From assembly GCA_944343275.1 (NCBI GenBank), contig CALVMH010000021.1:1-32324 (forward strand): DNA of 32,324 nucleotides. The letters are read 5' to 3'. The notes beneath the pieces were generated by a model, which saw nothing but the letters and a program-made list of their open reading frames with translations, ran no database searches and was not told the origin of the DNA. Positions 16,011 to 24,478 of this stretch are shown in pieces. Position 1 is the stretch's first letter. Each line of letters starts with the position of its first letter. The DNA comes from an uncultured Clostridia bacterium (lineage in GTDB: Bacteria > Bacillota > Clostridia > Christensenellales > Borkfalkiaceae). Made by a program: the position numbers and the translations under genes.

Positions 16011-17537
16011 GTGACGTACTATCTTACCTGCCTTGCAGATGAATTCTGGTGGGGCGGCGCAGTCGCGCAGGGGATGGAAATGCCCCTGACCGCAAGCAGC
16101 GATTATGAACTCAACGGAACGATCAACCGCACGGACAATCAGTATAACGCGCTGTTCGTAAGCAGCCGCGGAAGATACATCTATGCGGAACACGGCTGCA
16201 TCCTCCGCTTTGAAGCGGGCGGGCAGATCACCCTCTCCGAGGTCAGGGGCGGGGCGGACATCTCCGAAGGGCACGGCACGCTCAAAGGGGCGTACCGTGC
16301 CGCCGCCGCGAGGCACTTCGCGTCCGGAAAGCATGTTCCGGAGGAGATGATCGTTGCGCCGCAGTACTGTACATGGGTGGAGATGCTCCGCCATGTCAGC
16401 GCCGGAAAGCTGGAAGCGTATGCGGAAGGCATCGTAAAAAAGGGCATGACGCCCGGCATCATGATCGTGGACGACGGCTGGATGCGCGATTACGGTGATT
16501 GGCGGTTCGATGAAACCAAGGTCCCGGACCCCGCCGCTACGCTGCGGCGGCTGCACGCGCTCGGTTTCAAAACGGTGCTCTGGGTGTGCCCGTTCGTCAA
16601 CCGCAGCGCGCGGGACTTCGCGCAGCTTGCCAAAAGCGGCGCGCTGGTGCGCGACGCCGCGGGTGAGATCGCCATGCGCCGCTGGTGGAACGGAACGAGC
16701 GCCGTGCTCGACATGAGTTCGCCCGCCGCCGTCGAATGGCTGCGCGGCAGGCTCGATGCGCTCCGCGCGCTCGGTGCGGACGGGTTCAAGTTCGATGCGG
16801 GCGACGCGGGATATTACGATTCGGACGACAGGACTTACGGGAACGTCACGCCCAACGGGCAGTGCATGCTCTGGGCACGGTTCGCGGCGAAATACGAATA
16901 CAGCGAACTGCGCGCCTGCGTGGGGATGGGCGGTCAGCCCGTCATGCAGCGTCTCGCCGATAAAAATAGCTGCTGGGAGGGGAAGAAGGGCATTCTTTCC
17001 CTCATTCCCAACATGTTGCAGGCGGGGCTTTCCGGGTATCCCTATTGCTGTCCCGACATGGTGGGCGGCGGACAGGAGGCAGACTTCGGCGACGGCAGCG
17101 AGCACGACGATGAACTCATGGTGCGCTCCTGTCAGTGCGCCGCGCTCATGCCGAGCATGCAGTTCTCCTATGCGGTGTGGAACAGAAGCCCGCGGCCCGT
17201 GCAGGACATCGTGCGTTCATGCGTGCGCCTGCGCGGCGGTTACGGCGCATATCTTCGGTCTCTGCTTGCGGAGTGTGTCCGCACGCACGATCCGCTCATG
17301 CGGCACATGGAGTATGAATTTCCCGCTCAGGGGTTGGCGCGCGTGAACGATCAGTTCATGCTCGGTGACAAGCTCCTCGTTGCGCCCGTGTTATACCGCG
17401 GCATGACGGAGCGCAGCGTCATTCTGCCCGCGGGGTGCCGTTGGAAGTACCTTCCGGACGGCAAGATGTATGACGGCGGACAGACGGTGCAAGTTGCTGC
17501 GCCGCTTGCGGTGCTGCCCTATTTTGAACGTGTCTGA
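16011..17537 (+). CDS. Glycoside hydrolase family 31-type enzyme (alpha-glycosidase), cytoplasmic
   Basis: The 508-aa protein has no signal peptide. It has an N-terminal beta-sandwich (about 1-115) and a TIM barrel with GH31 landmarks: IMIVDDGWM (151-158), VLWVCPFV (189-196), and DGFKFDAGDAG with D262 as the likely nucleophile. CCPDMVGGG follows with D349 as the likely acid/base, in place of the usual H-D-I-G-G. The QFMLGDKLLVAPV stretch near 448-460 is the classic start of the GH31 C-terminal sheet domain. GH31 enzymes cleave alpha-linked glucose, xylose, galactose or related sugars by retention; the linkage here is not determined. The start is GTG, chosen because AGGAGG lies 6 bases upstream and no better ATG is near. 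At 508 residues it is compact for GH31, with a short N-terminal region. It is followed by another cytoplasmic enzyme. Confidence 0.88.
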   Translation: MTYYLTCLADEFWWGGAVAQGMEMPLTASSDYELNGTINRTDNQYNALFVSSRGRYIYAEHGCILRFEAGGQITLSEVRGGADISEGHGTLKGAYRAAAARHFASGKHVPEEMIVAPQYCTWVEMLRHVSAGKLEAYAEGIVKKGMTPGIMIVDDGWMRDYGDWRFDETKVPDPAATLRRLHALGFKTVLWVCPFVNRSARDFAQLAKSGALVRDAAGEIAMRRWWNGTSAVLDMSSPAAVEWLRGRLDALRALGADGFKFDAGDAGYYDSDDRTYGNVTPNGQCMLWARFAAKYEYSELRACVGMGGQPVMQRLADKNSCWEGKKGILSLIPNMLQAGLSGYPYCCPDMVGGGQEADFGDGSEHDDELMVRSCQCAALMPSMQFSYAVWNRSPRPVQDIVRSCVRLRGGYGAYLRSLLAECVRTHDPLMRHMEYEFPAQGLARVNDQFMLGDKLLVAPVLYRGMTERSVILPAGCRWKYLPDGKMYDGGQTVQVAAPLAVLPYFERV

Positions 17538-17550
17538 CGGGAGGCGTGCC

Positions 17551-18717
17551 ATGGGATACGATTTTAGTTTCTGGAACTATCAGCCTGTCGGCTATCGGGA
17601 TGAAAAGGAAGCGGTCGCCGAGTGGAAGGACGCGGGGATCACGCTTCCCATGACGTTTGAATACGACCCCGCGCATCACGACAAGAAGCGCATGCTGCGC
17701 CTTTTGGACGAATGCGGACGGGCGGGCATGCGCGCCATCGTATGCGATGCGCGCACGCGTTATCATCGCCTGCGGGAAGCGGGGGAGGAGCGCTTCCGCG
17801 CGGACGTCGCGGCTGCCGTCGCCGACTTCGGGGCGCACCCCGCCGTGTTTGGCTTTCATGTCGGGGACGAACCGGACAAAAGACATTGGGAGTATGCCGT
17901 CTCGGCATATAAGATCGTGCACGAAGCGGCGCCGCATCTGACCCCGTTCCTCAATATGTTTCCCTATTGGCACGGGTTTGAAGAGACGGTGGGACCGAAA
18001 ACGCCCGAAGAATACACGGAGCTGCTCGTCGATTTTATCCGTCGCAGCGGCGCAACGCTGATCTCCTTTGACAGTTACGGGCAGTGCGCCTATTTTGACA
18101 GGGAATATTATCAGGACTGCCACATCCTCAATCTGCGCATCTTCGGCGAGGCGGCGCGCAGAACGGGCGTCAGGCTGTTCGTTTCCCTCCTTTCGGTGGG
18201 GCATTGGAGCTACCGCGTCCCCACGCAGGACGACATCCGCTGGCAGATCTATACCGCCGCGGCGCACGGGGCGACGGGCTTTCACTGGTTCTCCTTCTAT
18301 CAGGCGACGCTGGACGGCAACTACCGTGAAAATCCCATCGATCTGTTCGGAAAGCGGACGCGCACCTTCGATGCGGTTGCCTATGAAGATAACGTTTTTC
18401 TGAAATTTTTCGCGGAAAAACTTGCGGCATGCACGTTTGAAAGCGTGCGCTATTTCAGCCGTCCCGCGGGCGGGTTCCCGCTCTTTACAAAGGACGATAC
18501 CCTGCTCTCCGTTTCCGTCGTGGTGCATGAGGCGCAGGTCGCCATCACCCGCTGGAAGGACCAAGACGGCGATCCCGTCTTTACCTTCGTCAATATGGAC
18601 AGGGAACTTCCCACCAAACTGCGCCTTGTGTTCGGCGGAAAACTTGCGCCGCGCAACTGCGACGTGTGGATCGTCCCGGGACAGATGGTGTACATCGACA
18701 AGGAGCGTATGATCTGA
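17551..18717 (+). CDS. Putative TIM-barrel glycoside hydrolase of uncertain family
   Basis: The 388-aa protein has no signal peptide and is probably cytoplasmic. The first 300 residues alternate beta strands and helices as in clan GH-A barrels. VFGFHVGDEPD places E107 at the end of a strand, where the acid/base glutamate of such enzymes lies. LISFDSYGQC and FHWFSFYQ look like later strands. I cannot point to a nucleophile with confidence. The last 80 residues (from about 305) form a small beta domain, as in GH42/GH39-like enzymes. The ATG at 17551 was chosen because GGGAGG is seven bases upstream; the frame is open 81 bases further up but only inside the preceding gene. The stop TGA overlaps the next ATG by one base. 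An activity on a galactoside or arabinoside is only a guess from its neighbours. Confidence 0.75.
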   Translation: MGYDFSFWNYQPVGYRDEKEAVAEWKDAGITLPMTFEYDPAHHDKKRMLRLLDECGRAGMRAIVCDARTRYHRLREAGEERFRADVAAAVADFGAHPAVFGFHVGDEPDKRHWEYAVSAYKIVHEAAPHLTPFLNMFPYWHGFEETVGPKTPEEYTELLVDFIRRSGATLISFDSYGQCAYFDREYYQDCHILNLRIFGEAARRTGVRLFVSLLSVGHWSYRVPTQDDIRWQIYTAAAHGATGFHWFSFYQATLDGNYRENPIDLFGKRTRTFDAVAYEDNVFLKFFAEKLAACTFESVRYFSRPAGGFPLFTKDDTLLSVSVVVHEAQVAITRWKDQDGDPVFTFVNMDRELPTKLRLVFGGKLAPRNCDVWIVPGQMVYIDKERMI

Positions 18718-20462
18718 TGATCCGTCACGCAAAGTGTTACATCAAGAACTACCCGCGGCCGCAGTTTGTGCGCGCGGCGTGGGCAAACCTGAACGGCGAA
18801 TGGGCATTCGCGTTCGGCGAGGAGGTGAAGGAGCGCGCGGCGCTCGCAGGAGACCTTCCGCGCAGGATCGCAGTTCCCTTCACCTATGAAACGAAGAAGA
18901 GCGGCATCGGGGACGAAACGCCGCACGATACCGTCTGGTACGCGCGCAAGGTCACAAAGCGCGCGGGCAAACGCAACATCCTCAACATCGACGGCGCGGA
19001 CTACCTCGCCACGGTGTACGTGAACGGCAAAAAAGCGGGCAGCCATGAAGGGGCTTATGCGCGCTTTTCGCTGGACATCACCGACCTTCTGCACGCGGGG
19101 GACAATTTGCTCGTCATCCGCTGTGACGATGCGCTCACGCCTTTGCAGGTGCGCGGCAAACAGCGCTGGGCAAGGCACAACCACGGCTGCCACTATACGC
19201 AGATGACGGGGCTGTGGAAGAGCGTGTGGATGGAGTATGCAAATGACGTGCGCCTTTCCTCCCTTCGCATGACGCCGTACCCCAATGACGGGGAACTCGA
19301 ACTTGTCTTTTCCGTCACGCAGCCCGCAAAGGACGTGACGGTAGAGTATCAGGTGGAGTTTCAGGGCGAACACATCTGTTCGGGCAGTGTCACGGCGGAC
19401 GCAAGCGAACAGAAGGTGCGCGTGCGCGTCGCCTGCGAGCACACCGTCGACCAGGTGAGCATCTCCTACATCGACTGGCCGAGCCTCTACGACATCTCGT
19501 TCACGGTGCGCAAAAAGGGGAGGATCGCGGACATGGTGGGGTCCTATTTCGCCATGACCGACTTTTCGGTGCGCGGCGGGCAGTTCTCGCACTGCATGAT
19601 CCCCAAATATCTGAAGATGGTGCTCGATCAGGGCTGGTGGCCCGAATCGGGGTTCACCCCGCCAGACGAAGAGGCGATCGTAAAGGACATCGAACTCACC
19701 AAGGCGATGGGCTTCAACGCGGTGCGCAAGCACGAGAAGATCGAAGATGAGAGATACCTCTACTATGCGGATATTTTAGGGCTGGGCGTGTGGTGCGAGA
19801 TGCCCTCCGCCTACTTCCTCACCGAGGAGAATATGGAAAAACTTGCGGCGCAGTGGACGGAGATCGTGCGGCAGAACTACAACCACCCGAGCGTCATCGC
19901 GTGGGTGTGCTGCAACGAGAGCTGGGGCGTGCGCGCGCTCGCGGAGGACGAACGCACGCAGAACTTCGTCTCCGCGCTCTATTGGCAGACGAAGGCGTAC
20001 GATACGCGCCGTCCCGTCATCGGCAACGACGGCTGGGCGCACACGTTTACGGACATCCTCACCGTCCATCAGTACACGCAGGACGGCGACAAGCTGTACT
20101 CCATGTATGCGGACATCGAAAAGATCGTGGGGGGCGATCCCCGCACGGGCACGCAGTTCGCAATGGCGAAGAATTGGGAGTACGCGGGGCAGCCCGTCGT
20201 CCTCTCCGAGTTCGGCGGAACGGCATTCCGCGCGGACGAACAGGGCGAAGCGTGGGGGTACGGCAGCGCCGCAAAGGACGAGGCGGAATACCTTGAACGG
20301 CTGCGCAGCCTGTTCACGGCGGCAAAAAAGATGCCGCTCATCGGGTACTGCTATACGCAGCTTTGTGACGTGCAGCAGGAAGTCAACGGGCTGTTGAAAG
20401 AGGACCGCACGCCAAAGGTGCCTTTGGAAGAGATCAGAAAACTCAACGAGGAAGAGATATGA
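18717..20462 (+). CDS. Glycoside hydrolase family 2 enzyme (beta-galactosidase/beta-glucuronidase-like)
   Basis: The 581-aa cytoplasmic protein shows all three GH2 parts. The jelly-roll sugar-binding domain (about 15-175) contains DTVWYARKV, DYLATVYVNGKKAGSHEG and MTGLWKSVWME. An Ig-like domain spans about 176-270. The TIM barrel contains NHPSVIAWVCCNESWG, with E401 as acid/base, and VVLSEFGGTAF, with E498 as nucleophile. GH2 enzymes remove terminal beta-linked galactose, glucuronic acid, mannose or alpha-L-arabinose by retention. The length is typical of beta-glucuronidase-size members and well short of LacZ. The ATG at 18717 follows AAGGAGCG and shares its A with the upstream stop. Its own stop overlaps the GH112 start as ATGA, so the three genes are probably translationally coupled. 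The natural substrate is not settled. Confidence 0.9.
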   Translation: MIRHAKCYIKNYPRPQFVRAAWANLNGEWAFAFGEEVKERAALAGDLPRRIAVPFTYETKKSGIGDETPHDTVWYARKVTKRAGKRNILNIDGADYLATVYVNGKKAGSHEGAYARFSLDITDLLHAGDNLLVIRCDDALTPLQVRGKQRWARHNHGCHYTQMTGLWKSVWMEYANDVRLSSLRMTPYPNDGELELVFSVTQPAKDVTVEYQVEFQGEHICSGSVTADASEQKVRVRVACEHTVDQVSISYIDWPSLYDISFTVRKKGRIADMVGSYFAMTDFSVRGGQFSHCMIPKYLKMVLDQGWWPESGFTPPDEEAIVKDIELTKAMGFNAVRKHEKIEDERYLYYADILGLGVWCEMPSAYFLTEENMEKLAAQWTEIVRQNYNHPSVIAWVCCNESWGVRALAEDERTQNFVSALYWQTKAYDTRRPVIGNDGWAHTFTDILTVHQYTQDGDKLYSMYADIEKIVGGDPRTGTQFAMAKNWEYAGQPVVLSEFGGTAFRADEQGEAWGYGSAAKDEAEYLERLRSLFTAAKKMPLIGYCYTQLCDVQQEVNGLLKEDRTPKVPLEEIRKLNEEEI

Positions 20463-22636
20463 AAGGACGGGTGACCATCCCCACGGACGAGAGTTTTGTG
20501 GAGGGGACAAAGGAGATCGCAAAACTTTGGGGCGCGGACGCCGTGCGCGACTGCGACGGCACCAAGCTGCCCGCCAACGCGGGCGAGATCGCGGGCAAGG
20601 TGTACGAGACGTACTTCGTCACCCGCGGCGATGTCGCTTGGGCGAAGGCGCACCCCGAGGAACTGCAGCACTTCTTTTTACTGAGCGAGCGGAAGACGGC
20701 GCAGGGGGATACACTCACCGTGTTCCCCGCCGAGGGGTATTACGCCGAGCAGGTCAAGCCCGATTACAGCAAAGACGCGCTGCGCTATTGGCAGGTCATC
20801 GACCGCACGACGGGCAAGGAACATGCGGAGTGGAGAGCGGACGAGAAAAAGGGCTGCGTCGTCATCGAACACGCGCAGCCGTGGCACGAGTACACCGTCG
20901 CCTTCCTCGCGCACAACGTGTGGGATTCCACGCAGATGTATAACTACATCACCAACGGCTGGGATACCGACAAACACAGCCCGTACGACCCGCGCTATCC
21001 GCTCACGGCGGCGCACATCAAAGAGGTCTTGGAGGGGTGGCTGAAAACGCATCCCGACGTCACCGTCGTGCGCTTTACGACGTTTTTGTATCACTTCTTC
21101 CTCGTGTTCAACGAGGCGGGGAAGGAGAAGATCGTCGATTGGTTCGGCTACAATGCCTCCGTCTCGCCGCGCGCGCTCGATGACTTTGAAACAGAATACG
21201 GCTACCGCCTCACCGCGGAGGACTTCGTGGACGAGGGGTACTACAACTCCCCGCACCGCGTGCCGAACAAACATTTTTGCGACTACATGGACTTTACCAT
21301 GCGCTATGTGGCAAGAACGGTGAAGGAGCTTGTCTCGCTCGTGCATGCCTACCACAAAGAGGCGATGATGTTTTTGGGCGATTCGTGGATCGGCACCGAG
21401 CCGTACGGCAAGTATTTTGCGGACATCGGGCTGGACGCGGTCGTCGGCAGCGTGGGCGGCGGCGTGACCGTCAGGATGCTCTCGGACATGGGTGGGGTGA
21501 AATACGTCGAAGGGCGGATGCTGCCCTACTTCTTCCCCGATACCTTTTTTGAGGGGAACGAGCAGAACGCGGTCGCCGAACTCAACAAGAATTGGATGAC
21601 GGCGCGGCGCGCGATGATGCGCGCGCCCTTGGAGCGCATCGGTTTCGGCGGGTATCTGTCTTTGGCGGCAAAGTTCCCCAAATTCGTTGCAAGGGCGGGC
21701 GAGGTGTGCGAGGAGTTCCGCCGCATCTACGCGGGCGTCAAGGGCAAGCAGCCTTTCAGCGCCGTAAAGGTCGCCGTCCTCAACTGCTGGGGGAAGCTCC
21801 GCAGCTGGCAGTGCTTCATGACGGCACACGAGCTGTGGTATCAGCAGGCATATTCCTATCAGGGGATCATGGAAGCGCTCTCGGGCCTGCCCGTCGACGT
21901 GTCGTTCATTGACTTCGACGACGTGAAGGCGGGCGCGCTCGATAAGGTCGACGTCCTTCTCAACGCGGGCGACGCTTACACGGCGTGGTCGGGCGGGGAG
22001 AATTGGCTGGACGCAGAGGTGCAGGAAAAGGTGCGCGCCTTCGTTGCCCGCGGCGGCGGGTTCGTGGGCGTGGGCGAGCCGACCGCCTGCGCGAGACAGG
22101 GCAGGTTCTTCCAACTCGCCGACGTTTTGGGCGTGGACGAGGAGAAGGGGCTCTCCCTCAACACCGACAAGTACAATATTGCGGCGGAAGAGTGGCACTT
22201 CATCTTTGCGGATACGCCCGCGCCCGACTTCGGCGAGGACAAGAAGAATATCTACGCATTAAACGGCGCGAAGGTTCTGAACATCGCCTTTTCCGACCGT
22301 TTCACACGCAATGTGAACGTGGGCGAAGTGAAGGCAGCGGTGAACACCTACGGCAAGGGCAGGAGCTTTTACATCACGGGCTTGCCGTATTCCTTTGAAA
22401 ACGCGCGCCTTTTGTACCGCGCCCTCTTGTGGACGAGCGGGAAAGAGGAGTTCGTCCGCAAAAATTTCAGCACGAACGTCGCCGTGGACTGCCACTTCTA
22501 CGCGGCGGACGGCGAATACGCGCTCGTCAACAACACGTTTGAGGAACAAAAGACGACGTTCTTCGACGCCTCGGGCAACGGGCATGAAGTGACCCTCGCG
22601 CCCATGCAGATCGTTTGGCGGAAAGCGGAGGAATGA
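20459..22636 (+). CDS. GH112 beta-galactosyl disaccharide phosphorylase (lacto-N-biose/galacto-N-biose type or galactosyl-rhamnose type)
   Basis: The 725-aa cytoplasmic protein is strongly GH112-like along its whole length. Matches to the bifidobacterial lacto-N-biose phosphorylase, from memory, include KLWGADAVRDCDGTKLP near the N-terminus, VDWFGYNASVSPRALDDFE, AEDFVDEGYYNSPHRVPNK and MFLGDSWIGTEPYGKYF, where D308 is the expected catalytic acid. VAVLNCWGKLRSWQ, LNAGDAYTAWSGGENWLD and ITGLPYSFENARLL follow. GH112 enzymes use phosphate to split Gal-beta-1,3-GlcNAc/GalNAc or Gal-beta-1,4-L-rhamnose, giving alpha-galactose 1-phosphate and saving ATP. Which specificity applies cannot be decided by eye. 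The length equals the family norm (about 720-750). The start overlaps the GH2 stop. No galactose 1-phosphate handling genes (galT, galE, nahK) are in the window. Confidence 0.95.
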   Translation: MKGRVTIPTDESFVEGTKEIAKLWGADAVRDCDGTKLPANAGEIAGKVYETYFVTRGDVAWAKAHPEELQHFFLLSERKTAQGDTLTVFPAEGYYAEQVKPDYSKDALRYWQVIDRTTGKEHAEWRADEKKGCVVIEHAQPWHEYTVAFLAHNVWDSTQMYNYITNGWDTDKHSPYDPRYPLTAAHIKEVLEGWLKTHPDVTVVRFTTFLYHFFLVFNEAGKEKIVDWFGYNASVSPRALDDFETEYGYRLTAEDFVDEGYYNSPHRVPNKHFCDYMDFTMRYVARTVKELVSLVHAYHKEAMMFLGDSWIGTEPYGKYFADIGLDAVVGSVGGGVTVRMLSDMGGVKYVEGRMLPYFFPDTFFEGNEQNAVAELNKNWMTARRAMMRAPLERIGFGGYLSLAAKFPKFVARAGEVCEEFRRIYAGVKGKQPFSAVKVAVLNCWGKLRSWQCFMTAHELWYQQAYSYQGIMEALSGLPVDVSFIDFDDVKAGALDKVDVLLNAGDAYTAWSGGENWLDAEVQEKVRAFVARGGGFVGVGEPTACARQGRFFQLADVLGVDEEKGLSLNTDKYNIAAEEWHFIFADTPAPDFGEDKKNIYALNGAKVLNIAFSDRFTRNVNVGEVKAAVNTYGKGRSFYITGLPYSFENARLLYRALLWTSGKEEFVRKNFSTNVAVDCHFYAADGEYALVNNTFEEQKTTFFDASGNGHEVTLAPMQIVWRKAEE

Positions 22637-22642
22637 GGCGGT

Positions 22643-24478
22643 ATGCAGCGATTGACGGCAAAGGAGATCGCCCCGCGTGGCTGGCTGAAAGAGCAGCTCG
22701 AAATCCAAGCGCGCGGGCTTGCGGGCAATCTCGATAAGGTTTGGCCCGACGTGCGCGACAGCAAATGGGTGGGCGGCGACCGCGAAGGCTGGGAGCGCGT
22801 TCCCTATTGGCTGGACGGCTTCATCCCGCTTGCGTTTTTGCTGCGCGACGAGGACATGATCGCCCGCGCGAAGAAGTATATCGACAAGATCCTCGAAGGG
22901 CAGTGCGCGGACGGCTGGCTCTGCCCGTGCACGCAAGAGGAACGCAAGAACTACGACGTCTGGGCGCTCTTCCTCATTCTGAAAGTGCTCGTTGTATGGC
23001 AGGAGTGCTCGGACGACGGGCGCATCGAAGAGGCGGTCTACCGCGCGCTCTTTGAGTACCGCGATCATATCCGCACCGACGCGCCGCACGGCTGGGCAGC
23101 CGCAAGGTGGTACGAATGCCTCATCCCGCTCCTGTGGCTGTATGAACGCCGCCCCGAACCGTGGATGAAGGAGCTTGCGCACATTCTGAAAATCGACGGG
23201 ACCGACTTTGCGGCGGCGGGGCCGCTCTGGAAGAAGACGGATAAAAAGTGGACGATGTACACGCACGTCGTGAACGCCGCCATGAGTCTGAAATCGGGGC
23301 CGCTCTATCGCCGCTTCATGCAAAAAACAGATGCGCCCGTTTCGGACGGAGACGCGGAGCGGATGTTCCGTCTGCTTGCGAAGTATCACGGCACGGCGGT
23401 CGGGCATTTCACGGGGGACGAGTGTCTTTCGGGCACGAGCCCCATCCACGGCACCGAGCTGTGCGGCGTCGTCGAAGCGATGTATTCCTATGAATGGCTG
23501 TTCGCCCTGACGGAAAAGCGCGTCTGGGCAGACAGGCTGGAAATGCTCGCCTTCAACGCCCTGCCCGCGGCGGTCTCGCCCGATATGTGGTCGCACCAAT
23601 ACGACCAGCAGAGCAATCAGATCGCCTGCACGGTGCAGAACGAGCCTTCCGTATTCAACACCAACTCTCCCGATGCGAACGTGTTCGGCTTAGAGCCCAA
23701 TTTCGGGTGCTGTACGGCAAACTTCGGGCAGGGCTTCCCCAAATTCGCGCTTTCGGCGTTCCTCAAACAGGGGGAAGACACCCTCGTCTCGGCGGCGCTC
23801 GCGCCTGCCGAAGTGAGAACGGAGCTGAACGGCGCGCCCGTGCGCGTCGCGCTCGACACCCAATATCCCTTCCGCGGGAAGCTCGTTTACACGGTGGAAG
23901 GCGATGGGGAGTTCGCGCTGAAAATCCGCATTCCCTCTTCCGGCGTCTCCTTTACGGTGAACGGAAGGGCGGAGAAGGCTGAGGACGGCTTTTACACCGT
24001 CCGCAAGCGTTGGACGGGGCGCGAAACGCTGGTAATAGAACTTCGCTTTGAAATACGGCTCGTGCCGCGCCCGCGCGGACTGTACGCGGTAAAACGCGGT
24101 CCCTTGGTGTATGCGCTGCCCGTTCCCGAACGCCGGGAGCGGCGCGAATACGAAAAAGACGGCGTCGAGCGGCGCTATCCTTACTGCGATTATGACGTTC
24201 AGCCTGCGGGCGAATGGCAGTTCGCGCTGTGCGGAGAGGAATTCTCCGTGCAGGAGCGGGCGTTCGAAGCTCCCTTCACGCCCGACGCGCCGCCTGTTTG
24301 CCTCGAAACGGACGCCGTCCCCATTGCGTGGGGGTACGCCGACGGACAGACCGCGGTCTGCCGCCCGACGCCCGCAAGCCGCAAACCCTGCGGCGCGGCG
24401 CGGAAAAAGACGCTCATTCCCTACGGCTGCACCAACCTGCGCATGACGGAGCTCCCGTTCGTTTGCATAGTGCAATAA
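22643..24478 (+). CDS. GH127-type (DUF1680) beta-L-arabinofuranosidase
   Basis: The 611-aa protein has no signal peptide. It has an (alpha/alpha)-barrel (about 1-390) followed by beta-sandwich sequence. The zinc/catalytic set of GH127 is visible. E272 and C274 sit in GTELCGVVEAM, and C356-C357 sit in NFGCCTANFGQG, with a spacing close to that in the Bifidobacterium longum HypBA1 enzyme (E338, C340, C417, C418 from memory). That enzyme cleaves beta-L-arabinofuranosides with a cysteine nucleophile. GH146 and other DUF1680 relatives share these residues, so the linkage is not certain. It is the last gene of the operon, 6 bp after GH112, and runs up against the convergent AraC gene. GAGGCGG stands just before the ATG. 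An arabinofuranosidase points to plant-type glycans. Confidence 0.88.
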   Translation: MQRLTAKEIAPRGWLKEQLEIQARGLAGNLDKVWPDVRDSKWVGGDREGWERVPYWLDGFIPLAFLLRDEDMIARAKKYIDKILEGQCADGWLCPCTQEERKNYDVWALFLILKVLVVWQECSDDGRIEEAVYRALFEYRDHIRTDAPHGWAAARWYECLIPLLWLYERRPEPWMKELAHILKIDGTDFAAAGPLWKKTDKKWTMYTHVVNAAMSLKSGPLYRRFMQKTDAPVSDGDAERMFRLLAKYHGTAVGHFTGDECLSGTSPIHGTELCGVVEAMYSYEWLFALTEKRVWADRLEMLAFNALPAAVSPDMWSHQYDQQSNQIACTVQNEPSVFNTNSPDANVFGLEPNFGCCTANFGQGFPKFALSAFLKQGEDTLVSAALAPAEVRTELNGAPVRVALDTQYPFRGKLVYTVEGDGEFALKIRIPSSGVSFTVNGRAEKAEDGFYTVRKRWTGRETLVIELRFEIRLVPRPRGLYAVKRGPLVYALPVPERRERREYEKDGVERRYPYCDYDVQPAGEWQFALCGEEFSVQERAFEAPFTPDAPPVCLETDAVPIAWGYADGQTAVCRPTPASRKPCGAARKKTLIPYGCTNLRMTELPFVCIVQ

